Below, piece after piece: positions 40,170 through 47,640 of a stretch of 48,230 nucleotides of DNA. The position numbers were made by a program, and so were the translations under genes. How positions within the stretch are numbered: the first letter of the stretch is position 1; the number at the start of each line of letters is the position of its first letter. This DNA comes from HGM11368 sp051883415 (lineage in GTDB: Bacteria; Bacillota; Clostridia; Christensenellales; UBA3700), in contig JBJETR010000028.1 in assembly GCA_051883415.1 (NCBI GenBank), forward strand, positions 1 through 48,230, read 5' to 3'. The notes beneath the pieces are model-generated. The model saw only the letters and a program-made list of their open reading frames with translations. It had not been told where the DNA came from and did not search any database.

Positions 40170-41604
40170 TTGCGTTTATCCTCACCAGCTGTGCTATATC
40201 GCTATAGGGCTTTTTCACGCCCATTTCGTCTATATAATTTTCACTGCCCTTGCCTGCAATCAATACCACGTCGCCCTGCAACGACAATTCTTTGGCTAGC
40301 TCTATGGCTTTAGCCCTGTCGAGTTCTACAAAAAGCTTCGCTTTGCCACACATGCCGCTAATTATGTCTTGAGCAATGCTCTTACGGCTCTCCGTACGTG
40401 GATTGTCCGAAGTCACCACTACTACGTCTGCCATTTCACTAGCAATTTTGCCCATAATCGGTCTTTTGGATACGTCGCGGTCTCCTCCGCATCCAAATAC
40501 GACTATTAGTCGCTTGCTCGTCAGTTTTCTACTTTCTTTGAGCACGTTATACATGCCGTCGGGGGTGTGAGCAAAGTCAATAATATAAGTTCTACCCATG
40601 CTATGAAAGACGTTAAATCTACCCGCAGGCGGGGTGACCTTTTGTAGACTCGTCATTATTGACTCATTGTCAACGCCTGCCATTTTGACTGCAAGCGTAG
40701 CACTAAGCACGTTATATACGTTGAATTTGCCATACAAATGCGTGTGTATCGGCAAAATTTCGTCCAGCAAATTGATGACGTATCTACAACCGTCATCACC
40801 GGGATCGTAGTCTATTGCAAAGCAATCTGCAGGATTGTCCAACCCGTAAGTCAAGACGGGCGTATTGCATTCTTTGATAATCTCCCTACCGCAATCGTCG
40901 TCGACGTTGACTAGAGCGCAACCGATATTTTTTGCATTAAAAAATGACTTTTTGCATATCTTGTAGTTGTTCAAATTATCAAAAAAATCCAAATGATCTT
41001 GCGACAGGTTGGTAAATATTGCCGTATTTACGAATACGCCGTGCATTTTGTTGAGAGCAATTGCATGGGCAGAAATCTCCATTACTACCCACTTACATCC
41101 GCTATCTAGCATCTTTTTGAATATTGCGTGCAGATTGGTTGGATCGGGCGTGGTCATATCTGCTTGCTCTCGATTGCCCGCATATTCTACGTACATGGTG
41201 CTGATAAGTCCACAACCAATACCGCTATCGCTCAGCATTTTGTGTATCAGATACGCCGTTGTAGACTTGCCGTTGGTGCCTATTACGCCAATTATTTTGA
41301 GCTTTTTGCTAGGGTTTCCATAGTAATTGGACGCCATAACCGCCAGAGCTTTACGAGTGTCGTCAACCCGTACGACCGTTGTTTCTCCCGCATATACTTC
41401 TCTACAACACACGACTGCAACCGCACCTTTTGCCAAGGCAATGTCAACGAACAAATGTCCGTCGGTCGTGTGTCCTTTTAGGCAAACAAAAACACTACCT
41501 TCAACTACGTCCTTGGTATCGAACGCCACGTTTTGCACGTCTATATCAGGGTTTCCTTTTACGCTTTCGACCTCTACGTTTTCCAACAAGTTACTTAGCA
41601 ACAT
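40156..41604 (-). CDS. murE: UDP-MurNAc-tripeptide synthetase (meso-DAP-adding MurE)
   Basis: Adds the third stem-peptide residue. 482 residues. ATP loop IGVIGTNGKSTTAYLI near residue 105, MEISAHAIALNK near 175, SQDHLDFF, and TSDNPRTES near 405. The DNPR motif reads meso-diaminopimelate, so this strain most likely has mDAP-type peptidoglycan. AGGAGG precedes the ATG. An 86-base gap from the PBP gene could hold a weak promoter (TTGCGC and TATTAT, 17 bp apart), but this is uncertain. Confidence 0.96.
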   Translation of the reverse strand: MLLSNLLENVEVESVKGNPDIDVQNVAFDTKDVVEGSVFVCLKGHTTDGHLFVDIALAKGAVAVVCCREVYAGETTVVRVDDTRKALAVMASNYYGNPSKKLKIIGVIGTNGKSTTAYLIHKMLSDSGIGCGLISTMYVEYAGNREQADMTTPDPTNLHAIFKKMLDSGCKWVVMEISAHAIALNKMHGVFVNTAIFTNLSQDHLDFFDNLNNYKICKKSFFNAKNIGCALVNVDDDCGREIIKECNTPVLTYGLDNPADCFAIDYDPGDDGCRYVINLLDEILPIHTHLYGKFNVYNVLSATLAVKMAGVDNESIMTSLQKVTPPAGRFNVFHSMGRTYIIDFAHTPDGMYNVLKESRKLTSKRLIVVFGCGGDRDVSKRPIMGKIASEMADVVVVTSDNPRTESRKSIAQDIISGMCGKAKLFVELDRAKAIELAKELSLQGDVVLIAGKGSENYIDEMGVKKPYSDIAQLVRINAIAIK

Positions 41605-41690
41605 ATCTTCCTCCTAAAAGCATCTTTATAATAATATTTATATTACGCCCGCGCAATAGCTTCGCAATCTTCGACATATTAGACTATTTT

Positions 41691-43592
41691 TTATTGACAA
41701 GCAAAAAACGCTACTGTCTTTTTCTTGATTTTTGCCCCCGCGGCAGGCACTTGATAGACTACTTTACCGCTCTCTCCGCTTATCTCGCAATCTATACCTA
41801 GGCTTCTCAGCGTTGCGCTAGCCTCGGCAAGTGGTTTATCCATAAGGTCGGGCATTACAATCTCTTCGTTGAGTTCTTTTTCGTTGCCTTCGAAGTGAGG
41901 AGCTATTCCTTTGTAAGCAAAAATATCGGCAAAAATTGCGCCAACGTAAGGTGCGGCAACTATACTGCCGTAATATACGTAGCCCTGCGGTTCGTCTACC
42001 AACATCAGACATACCAGAGTGTCGTCACCCACGTCGGCAAATCCGATAAAGGACGATATATACTTTCCTCTTGCAATAGCGCCGTTTTCGTATTTTTGTG
42101 CCGTGCCCGTCTTACCGCCGACGTTGTATCCAGCTACTCTAGCGTTTTTGCCGCTGCCTTCTTCAACAACTTTGTACAAATACTGCTTTAGCGTTTGACA
42201 AGTTTGCTCGCTGACCGTGCGATTTTTGGGCGTTGGATTGACCTTGTAAGCCACTCTTCCCCCCTCGTCCACAATACTATCCACCACTGTCGGAGTATAT
42301 AGATATCCGCCGTTGACCACCGAACAAACCGCAGTCGCTAGCTGTATTGGCGTAACCGCTACGGCTTGCCCGAAGCCTATACGTGCCAGGTCCACGTTTT
42401 TGACTTTGGCGCGGTCAATCAACAGTCCCTTAGCCTCTCCGTTTTGGTCTATGCCCGTCTTTTGCCCAAGCCCGAAAGCGTCGAAGTATTGGTACATTTT
42501 TTCACTGCCAACCGACAACGCAATGTCCATAAATACGCAGTTGCAAGAGTTTTTTATACCTTCTTCGAAGTTTTGAGAGCCGTGTCCTATGCTTCGCCAA
42601 CATTTGATGCGTTGTCCGTCTACGGTTGCCGAGCCACCGCAATAATAGGAATTTTTGATTTTATTTTGCTCTATTCCTATAGCCGACGTGAGGATTTTGA
42701 ATGTCGATCCCGGCTCGTACACGTCGGTGATTATCGTATTGCGAGAGCCTTGCAACAACAGCTCCATATCGTCTCGAGGTATGTCGTTGAGGTCGTATGT
42801 CGGGGATACGGATATCGCCTTAACTTGCCCGGTCTTGGCACTCATCACGATACAGCTTGCAGATTTACTTTGATATTTTAGCTGAGCTTGCACGGTAGCT
42901 CTCTGTGCAAAGCTCTGTATATTAGAATCTATCGACAGTTGGACTCTCATACCCTTGACGCCATCTTGATAATACGTCACTCCCCCAACTAATTTTTTGC
43001 CTACGAGATCGGTAGGGGTATAAGTTGCGCCGTCCACACCCTTGAGATATTGGTCGTAATACTGTTCGATGCCACTCTGACCTACGCCGTCTACGTTGGT
43101 AAATCCCAAAAGTTGCGTCAAGAAGTTGCCGAGCGGATATCGCCTTTCGCTGTCGGCAGTAAGGTAAAGTCCGTCTACATCCAGGCTTATCAATTCTATC
43201 ATTTGGTTTCGAGTCAATTGCTTGGCAACAGTAATCTCCGACACGCCCTTTTTGGACAATTTTTGATATAGCTTTTCGCTGTCCACGTCTATGATTGATG
43301 ATAATTTGACGGCAAGCGTCTTGATATCCTTCAATTCGTTGGGACGTGCATATAAGGTGTATACGGTATTGCTCTCGGCAAGGACAACGCCGTTGCAATC
43401 GACTATCTCGCCTCTGTCCGCTCTCATCGGTAAATCTCTCGTCCATTGGCTAAACGCTTTGACCTTAAGACTTCCCCCCTCGATAATTTGGACGTAAAAC
43501 AATCTTGCTGCCAATCCGATAAAACAAAAGACCACTAGCAAAAGAGTTGCCAGCAGTCTTTTTTTGATAGACGTATGAGTAATTTTGTCCAC
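41691..43592 (-). CDS. ftsI: Class B penicillin-binding protein (FtsI/SpoVD type) with PASTA domain
   Basis: Septal transpeptidase; 633 residues. Short cytoplasmic start, one membrane helix (about 13-33), a dimerisation domain with MRADRGEIVDCNGVVLA, then the transpeptidase with STFK (near residue 295, active serine), SCN (KNSCNCVF) and KTGT (GGKTGTAQKY). One PASTA domain closes the protein (about 575-633, VMPDLMDKPLAEASATL). A single PASTA domain and this length resemble SpoVD of B. subtilis, but it is the only such PBP in the division cluster and may serve vegetative septation. The start is GTG with GGAGG five bases upstream. It follows a terminator, so it starts a new unit. Confidence 0.93.
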   Translation of the reverse strand: MDKITHTSIKKRLLATLLLVVFCFIGLAARLFYVQIIEGGSLKVKAFSQWTRDLPMRADRGEIVDCNGVVLAESNTVYTLYARPNELKDIKTLAVKLSSIIDVDSEKLYQKLSKKGVSEITVAKQLTRNQMIELISLDVDGLYLTADSERRYPLGNFLTQLLGFTNVDGVGQSGIEQYYDQYLKGVDGATYTPTDLVGKKLVGGVTYYQDGVKGMRVQLSIDSNIQSFAQRATVQAQLKYQSKSASCIVMSAKTGQVKAISVSPTYDLNDIPRDDMELLLQGSRNTIITDVYEPGSTFKILTSAIGIEQNKIKNSYYCGGSATVDGQRIKCWRSIGHGSQNFEEGIKNSCNCVFMDIALSVGSEKMYQYFDAFGLGQKTGIDQNGEAKGLLIDRAKVKNVDLARIGFGQAVAVTPIQLATAVCSVVNGGYLYTPTVVDSIVDEGGRVAYKVNPTPKNRTVSEQTCQTLKQYLYKVVEEGSGKNARVAGYNVGGKTGTAQKYENGAIARGKYISSFIGFADVGDDTLVCLMLVDEPQGYVYYGSIVAAPYVGAIFADIFAYKGIAPHFEGNEKELNEEIVMPDLMDKPLAEASATLRSLGIDCEISGESGKVVYQVPAAGAKIKKKTVAFFACQ

Positions 43593-43693
43593 GCTGACCT
43601 CCGATATCGTTATATCTTATGATAGACGTCGGCGGTTTATTTAGAAATTTGATTTATTAGACTTTATTTGACTATATTGATTTTTGATTTTGT

Positions 43694-43724
43694 AAAAAAA
43701 TACCTCTCTAGCTAGTAGAGAGGT
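43694..43724 (-). terminator. Intrinsic terminator after the ftsL-slot gene
   Basis: Stem ACCTCTCT / AGAGAGGT with a seven-base loop (43702-43724), followed on the minus strand by ATTTTTTTAC. It closes the mraZ-rsmH-ftsL-slot transcript. Confidence 0.88.
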
Positions 43725-43730
43725 GGCTTA

Positions 43731-44435
43731 TTATCCTAATACCTTAGCAATCGAATCGCAAAGATTGTCAAATCCGCCTGTGCTTGTGTCGTAATCGTAT
43801 TGTACGACGTCTTCCATAGGTTGCAATTCTATCACGTTGCCGTCGGCGTCAACGGCGTATCCCATAGCTTCTTCGTTGTAGGTTACGCTATCCTCAACGC
43901 TTGCGGAAACCGCACCCGTGCCGGCAGTTGCCATATTGATTATCAGCAAGGTTGCTATAACGGCTACTATAAAGAAGTATACGCAAATCAGCATTTTTGC
44001 CTTGATGTTGAGTTTAGACTTCTTTTTGGCATTGGTTTTATTGCTATTGTTGACGTTTTGGTTCATTGCAGGGTTTTGTCTTACGTAGCCCTCGCTGTTG
44101 TCCCGATAATAGTATCCGGAATATTCTTGTGGACGAGCATAATCGACGCTTGCTTGAGTGCAACTATCTTGATAACGATAGCCTGCGTTGTAGCTTTGAT
44201 TGTATTGATTATTGTCACGAGAATACGTATTGTAGGCATTGTAGGCTTGATTATAATAACTATTCTGATAATCGTTCTGATAGTCATTTTGATAATATCC
44301 GTTGTTGGCGGCATTGTTGTAATAGCTTTGGGTATATCCGCTTTGTCCGTATGCAGAATCGTAATATGCAAAATTGTTGACGTCGTTTTCATACGTGCTT
44401 TGTTCGTATTTTTCTCTTTCCATCAATTTGTTCAT
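43731..44435 (-). CDS. Tyrosine/asparagine/glutamine-rich bitopic membrane protein in the ftsL position
   Basis: 234 residues between rsmH and the class B PBP, where ftsL normally lies. Residues 10-135 are low-complexity and predicted disordered: 27 tyrosines in the first 120 residues, with abundant Asn, Gln, Ser and Gly, almost no Leu, Ile or Val, and short repeats such as YQNDYQNDYQNSYYN. A basic patch (KKKSKLNIKAK, about 137-147) precedes one membrane helix (about 148-168), giving N-in/C-out topology. The 64-residue external tail is acidic and lacks the leucine-heptad coiled coil expected of FtsL. So position and topology fit FtsL, but the sequence does not prove it. GGAG lies eight bases before the ATG. 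Confidence 0.75.
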   Translation of the reverse strand: MNKLMEREKYEQSTYENDVNNFAYYDSAYGQSGYTQSYYNNAANNGYYQNDYQNDYQNSYYNQAYNAYNTYSRDNNQYNQSYNAGYRYQDSCTQASVDYARPQEYSGYYYRDNSEGYVRQNPAMNQNVNNSNKTNAKKKSKLNIKAKMLICVYFFIVAVIATLLIINMATAGTGAVSASVEDSVTYNEEAMGYAVDADGNVIELQPMEDVVQYDYDTSTGGFDNLCDSIAKVLG

Positions 44436-44451
44436 ATCTCTTCTCCTTTCG

Positions 44452-45384
44452 CTATATTTTTTGCGCTATTCTCAACTTAGCGCTAGATGCTCTATTGTTG
44501 TTTTGCAATTCTTGCTCGCTAGCAACGATAGGTTTTTTGGTAATTATCTCTATTTCCTTGACCTTGTCGCAAGTGCAAATAGGTTGATGCGGTGGACATA
44601 TACAGTCCTTTTCAAGATACTGAAAAGCCCTTTTGACTATTCTATCTTCGAGCGAGTGGAAGGTAATGACGCATATCCTTCCGCCGACCTTTAGTCGTCT
44701 TGCCAAGCCTTCTACTATCGTATCTAGTCCGCTAAGCTCTCCGTTGACCTCTATTCTTATCGCCTGAAAGGTTCTTTTGCAAGGATTTCCGCCCTTCCAT
44801 CTAAGCTTTGCAGGATAAGAATTCTCTACTATCTCGGCAAGTTCACCCGTCGTCGTTATTTTTTCTTTTGCTCTTGCGACTACTATATTGTGAGCGATTC
44901 TTCTAGCTAATTTATCTTCACCGTATTGGTATATGACGTCTGCAAGATCTTCTTCATCGTATTCGTTGACCACTTCTATCGCACTGAGACGTTGGCTTTG
45001 ATCCATTCTCATGTCGAGCGGTGCGTCGCTATTGTAACTAAATCCCCTCTCGGCATTGTCGAGCTGATATGACGAAACTCCAAGGTCCAACAATACGCCG
45101 TCTATTTGCTCTATCTCCATCTCGTCCAAGTGCGACAAGCAGTTTTTGAAGTCGTCGTGAACGTAGGTGATTTTTTCTCTATAAGGTGACAGCCTCACCA
45201 TCGTGCTTTCTATCGCTTGAGCGTCCTTGTCAAAGGCTATCAGTCTTCCCGTCGTAAGGCGTTCGAGTATCTTTTCGCTGTGTCCGCCTCCGCCCAACGT
45301 TCCGTCTACGTAAATTCCGTCGGGTTTGATATCCAAGCCATCTATACATTCATCTAGTAGTACGGGTACGTGTCTGAATTCCAT
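44452..45384 (-). CDS. rsmH: 16S rRNA m4C1402 methyltransferase RsmH (MraW)
   Basis: N4-methylates C1402 of 16S rRNA using SAM. 310 residues. It starts HVPVLLDECIDGL; the SAM site is DGTLGGGGHSEKIL near residue 28. LLDLGVSSYQLDNAERGFSY, PLDMRMDQ, TFQAIRIEVNGEL and TFHSLEDRIVKRAF are all family signatures. It begins two bases after mraZ, with GAGGAG rather far upstream (14 bases), so translational coupling to mraZ is likely. Confidence 0.97.
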   Translation of the reverse strand: MEFRHVPVLLDECIDGLDIKPDGIYVDGTLGGGGHSEKILERLTTGRLIAFDKDAQAIESTMVRLSPYREKITYVHDDFKNCLSHLDEMEIEQIDGVLLDLGVSSYQLDNAERGFSYNSDAPLDMRMDQSQRLSAIEVVNEYDEEDLADVIYQYGEDKLARRIAHNIVVARAKEKITTTGELAEIVENSYPAKLRWKGGNPCKRTFQAIRIEVNGELSGLDTIVEGLARRLKVGGRICVITFHSLEDRIVKRAFQYLEKDCICPPHQPICTCDKVKEIEIITKKPIVASEQELQNNNRASSAKLRIAQKI

Positions 45385-45386
45385 AA

Positions 45387-45839
45387 CTAAAAGGTAATCT
45401 CCTCGCCCAATAGAGCAATAATTTCATCATAGGTCATAGTGTCGTCATACTTGCTGTTCTCTTCGTCCCACTTATCCTTGCCCCATATCTCTATTTTGCT
45501 ACCCATACCTACGAAGACTACTTCTTTGCCTATACCGACAACCTTCTTCAATTCGTTTGGCAAAGTAAATCTTCCTTGACTATCTTCTTTGATTTCATTG
45601 ATATTAGAATAGATTTTTCTTGCTGCATGGGTAATCATATCTTCGGCAAAGTGTGACTTGGGGTTCAACTTCATTACTATTTCATCAAACTTTTTTTCCG
45701 AAATTATGCTGAGATAATTGGAGGCGTTTTTCATATAATAAATTTTTCCTTCGCCAAACTTACTACGGTACTTGGAAGGAATACGATATCTTCCCTTCTC
45801 GTCGGCTTGCAGACTAACAGTTCCGTAAAATCCTTCCAT
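45387..45839 (-). CDS. mraZ: Transcriptional regulator MraZ
   Basis: First gene of the division cluster; a ring-forming DNA-binding protein with two AbrB-like domains that represses its own operon in bacteria where it has been tested. 150 residues from the ATG at 45839, set by AAGGAGG; a longer in-frame reading extends over the promoter. The two DXXXR motifs are DEKGRYRIPSKYR in the first half and DSQGRFTLPNEL in the second. Probable binding boxes lie upstream at 45909-45922. Confidence 0.95.
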   Translation of the reverse strand: MEGFYGTVSLQADEKGRYRIPSKYRSKFGEGKIYYMKNASNYLSIISEKKFDEIVMKLNPKSHFAEDMITHAARKIYSNINEIKEDSQGRFTLPNELKKVVGIGKEVVFVGMGSKIEIWGKDKWDEENSKYDDTMTYDEIIALLGEEITF

Positions 45840-45869
45840 AAGGCACCTCCTTACTTTATCTTCACATAT

Positions 45870-45898
45870 ATAATAACAATAAAATTGGGTATTGTCAA
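45870..45898 (-). promoter_or_regulatory. SigA-type promoter of mraZ
   Basis: Minus strand: perfect TTGACA (45893-45898), 17-bp spacer, TATTAT (45870-45875). Confidence 0.8.
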
Positions 45899-45908
45899 TA
45901 ATTATTTT

Positions 45909-45922
45909 CCACTTTTTTCCAC
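45909..45922 (-). promoter_or_regulatory. Candidate MraZ-binding repeats
   Basis: GTGG occurs twice on the minus strand, 10 bp apart (45909-45912 and 45919-45922), within GTGGAAAAAAGTGG, just upstream of the mraZ -35 box. Helically phased GTGG repeats are what MraZ binds in other bacteria. Confidence 0.5.
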
Positions 45923-45931
45923 GACGTAAAA

Positions 45932-45947
45932 ACAAACATATGTTTGT
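45932..45947. promoter_or_regulatory. 16-bp perfect palindrome upstream of mraZ
   Basis: ACAAACATATGTTTGT, self-complementary over all 16 bases, about 35 bp upstream of the -35 box. Operator-like; no known regulator assigned. Confidence 0.5.
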
Positions 45948-45980
45948 AAAGCATATATTGTGTTAAAATTGGATTTTTAG

Positions 45981-45994
45981 CACAATATATTGTG
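45981..45994. promoter_or_regulatory. 14-bp perfect palindrome upstream of mraZ
   Basis: CACAATATATTGTG, with a second partial copy (ATATATTGTG) at 45953-45962. Operator-like; regulator unknown. Confidence 0.45.
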
Positions 45995-46105
45995 TTTCAA
46001 GCGTGGAAAATTGATTTTTTCTGCAAAAAATTATCCAAAAAATTTTTTTAATTTTTTCAAAATTTACTCGTAAAATATTGCAATTTTTGTCAAAATTTGG
46101 TGATG

Positions 46106-46144
46106 AGTGGTAAAAATCCCAAAAAAGTGGTAAGAATCCCAAAA
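46106..46144. repeat. Tandem pair of GTGGTAARAATCCCAAAA repeats
   Basis: On the plus strand, GTGGTAAAAATCCCAAAA and GTGGTAAGAATCCCAAAA follow each other with a 20-bp period (GTGG at 46107 and 46127). A third copy is at 46219-46237. Regulatory in appearance; function unknown. Confidence 0.8.
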
Positions 46145-46193
46145 TCCTATTTTGCCCTACTATATTTGTATATTAATCATACTCAAAAATGCA

Positions 46194-46217
46194 CAAAAAT
46201 AGCGACCGTCAAGTCGC
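46194..46217 (-). terminator. Second terminator-like hairpin downstream of the ASCH gene
   Basis: Minus strand: GCGAC / GTCGC stem with a six-base loop followed by TATTTTTG. Nearly the same stem as the hairpin at 46307-46322. Confidence 0.5.
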
Positions 46218-46218
46218 A

Positions 46219-46237
46219 CGTGGTAAAAATCCCAAAA
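46219..46237. repeat. Third copy of the GTGGTAAAAATCCCAAAA repeat
   Basis: Plus strand, 93 bases from the second tandem copy, immediately beside the hairpin at 46194-46217. Confidence 0.8.
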
Positions 46238-46293
46238 CGTTTTTAATTATGCAATCTGCTTTACATTTTGCAATACGTTGCTTGTTATATTGC

Positions 46294-46322
46294 AAAAGAA
46301 AAGAGAGCGACAATCAAGTCGC
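46294..46322 (-). terminator. Terminator-like hairpin just after the ASCH gene
   Basis: Minus strand: GCGAC / GTCGC stem (46307-46322) followed by TCTCTTTTCTTTT. It lies about 18 bases past the ASCH stop. Confidence 0.55.
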
Positions 46323-46339
46323 CCCCGCTGCTAATTGTA

Positions 46340-46681
46340 TCAATCTATAATAATCTCTATACCTACAACGCCGCAAGCCTCTTCTTCGCTCTTAGTATAA
46401 TATTTCCTCATACTATCCACGGCTTGTTCTATAGACATGCCTTTGCATCCGCACTTATTAAACAAATCGGTAGAAAACAACGCCCTAAACGACGGGTATA
46501 CGTGCAAAGCTACAACGGTAGCGTCTATAGTTTGGCTCTCGTCGCCTACCAAAGTAAATCTGATATCATCGCCGACGGAAAGCAAGCGACGTTTTTCATC
46601 ATACAACCTCAACTCTATCGTCTTTTCATGCTTGCCGATTTTGTCAAAAGGCTCTTGACATAGTTTCATATCCAATCTCAT
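46340..46681 (-). CDS. ASCH-domain protein
   Basis: 113 residues, most likely RNA-binding (ASCH/PUA-like fold). The characteristic N-terminal pattern is present: FDKIGKHEKTIELRLYDEKR, then SVGDDIRFTL, matching the ASCH I..G.K.iElR...kr..i..GD.I.F layout. It ends ACGVVGIEI, the usual last strand. The first ATG is used; an ATG four codons later is possible, and neither has a strong ribosome binding site. It follows the metallophosphoesterase by ten bases. The specific role is unknown. Confidence 0.82.
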   Translation of the reverse strand: MRLDMKLCQEPFDKIGKHEKTIELRLYDEKRRLLSVGDDIRFTLVGDESQTIDATVVALHVYPSFRALFSTDLFNKCGCKGMSIEQAVDSMRKYYTKSEEEACGVVGIEIIID

Positions 46682-46691
46682 ATTGCGCCTA

Positions 46692-47381
46692 TTATAATTC
46701 CTTTAATAATATCAAACTATTGTCTACCAAGTCGCAAGACGACAAATAGTAAGGAATGCCACCTATCTCAACGCACTTGGTCGCTCTGCAATCCTTGCCG
46801 TGAAGGTGTCCGTACACTACCGCGTCGACGTTATGCTCCGACAGCAAACGGGTAAAATCATTATCCTTCACGTTGACGTCAAAAGGCGGATAATGGCACA
46901 TTGCCACAACCCAATCCCCCTCTTTTCTCATTTTCTCCATTTTTTCCAAAGATAATTGTAGTCTGAGGTACTCTCTATTGACAATCTTATCGTCCTTATC
47001 AACGCCGCCTAGTGACCACAACCTCGAACCACACACGAGCACGTCGCCCACTCTTACGCAGTCGTTTTGTATACACAGTATGCTCACGTCCACTATTGAT
47101 TTAACTTTACTTAGCGATGACCACCAATAGTCGTGATTGCCCTTGATAATGACTTTGGTACCTTTTAGGCAAGCTAATTGTTCCAGGTCGGGCTTAGCCT
47201 CTTCCAGCGACATGCCCCAGCTCAAATCACCACACAAAAGCACCAGGTCGTCATCGCCAACTTTGACGTCCCAATCGGCTTTAATTTTTTCCCAATAACC
47301 TTCCCAACTACTACCGAAAATATCCATCGGCTTATCGCAGGCACTCGAGAGGTGTAAGTCGCTTATTGCATATACCTTCAT
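46692..47381 (-). CDS. Calcineurin-like metallophosphoesterase
   Basis: 229 residues from the ATG at 47381, which is where the fold begins (MKVYAISDLHLSS); an in-frame extension to 47465 carries nothing conserved. All dimetal motifs are present: DLH, GDLSWG, KGNHDYWW, MCHYPPF and GHLHGK. It resembles the small soluble phosphoesterases widespread in Clostridia, whose substrates are unknown. There is no signal peptide or membrane segment. A weak GGAAA precedes the ATG. Possibly cotranscribed with the ASCH gene. Confidence 0.88.
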   Translation of the reverse strand: MKVYAISDLHLSSACDKPMDIFGSSWEGYWEKIKADWDVKVGDDDLVLLCGDLSWGMSLEEAKPDLEQLACLKGTKVIIKGNHDYWWSSLSKVKSIVDVSILCIQNDCVRVGDVLVCGSRLWSLGGVDKDDKIVNREYLRLQLSLEKMEKMRKEGDWVVAMCHYPPFDVNVKDNDFTRLLSEHNVDAVVYGHLHGKDCRATKCVEIGGIPYYLSSCDLVDNSLILLKEL

Positions 47382-47640
47382 TTTACTATTTCCAATATTA
47401 TTCTCTAATCTTTGTATCAATCTAATATCACTCAAAACCTGCTCAAACCTGTGCGTTATCTGCATTACGTAAGTAAAGCAACATAAAAGTTTTTGAAGTT
47501 TTAGTGTGCTATTTGTATTTGAATTTTTGCTAACGCCAACTATTCAAGCTGTCTTTGTAATAATAATTATTGATTATATATTTTGCAATATTATTATATT
47601 TTTTATGTTATTTTAGAACTAAATCGTCCAAAATAACCAC

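Larger units (their letters stand above)
45840..46339. other. 500-base regulatory gap between the ASCH gene and mraZ
   Basis: No gene seen. From high to low coordinates: a terminator-like hairpin (46294-46322), one copy of GTGGTAAAAATCCC (46219-46237), a second similar hairpin (46194-46217), two tandem copies of the same repeat (46106-46144), an A/T-rich tract, two perfect palindromes, and the mraZ promoter with GTGG boxes. Confidence 0.7.

Noticed and set aside
43800..44480. A 226-codon plus-strand frame rich in Ile and Val that looks like a membrane protein
   Set aside because: It is the antisense of the Tyr/Asn-rich gene: reversed TAY and AAY codons read as Ile, Val and Leu, so the hydrophobicity is an artefact.
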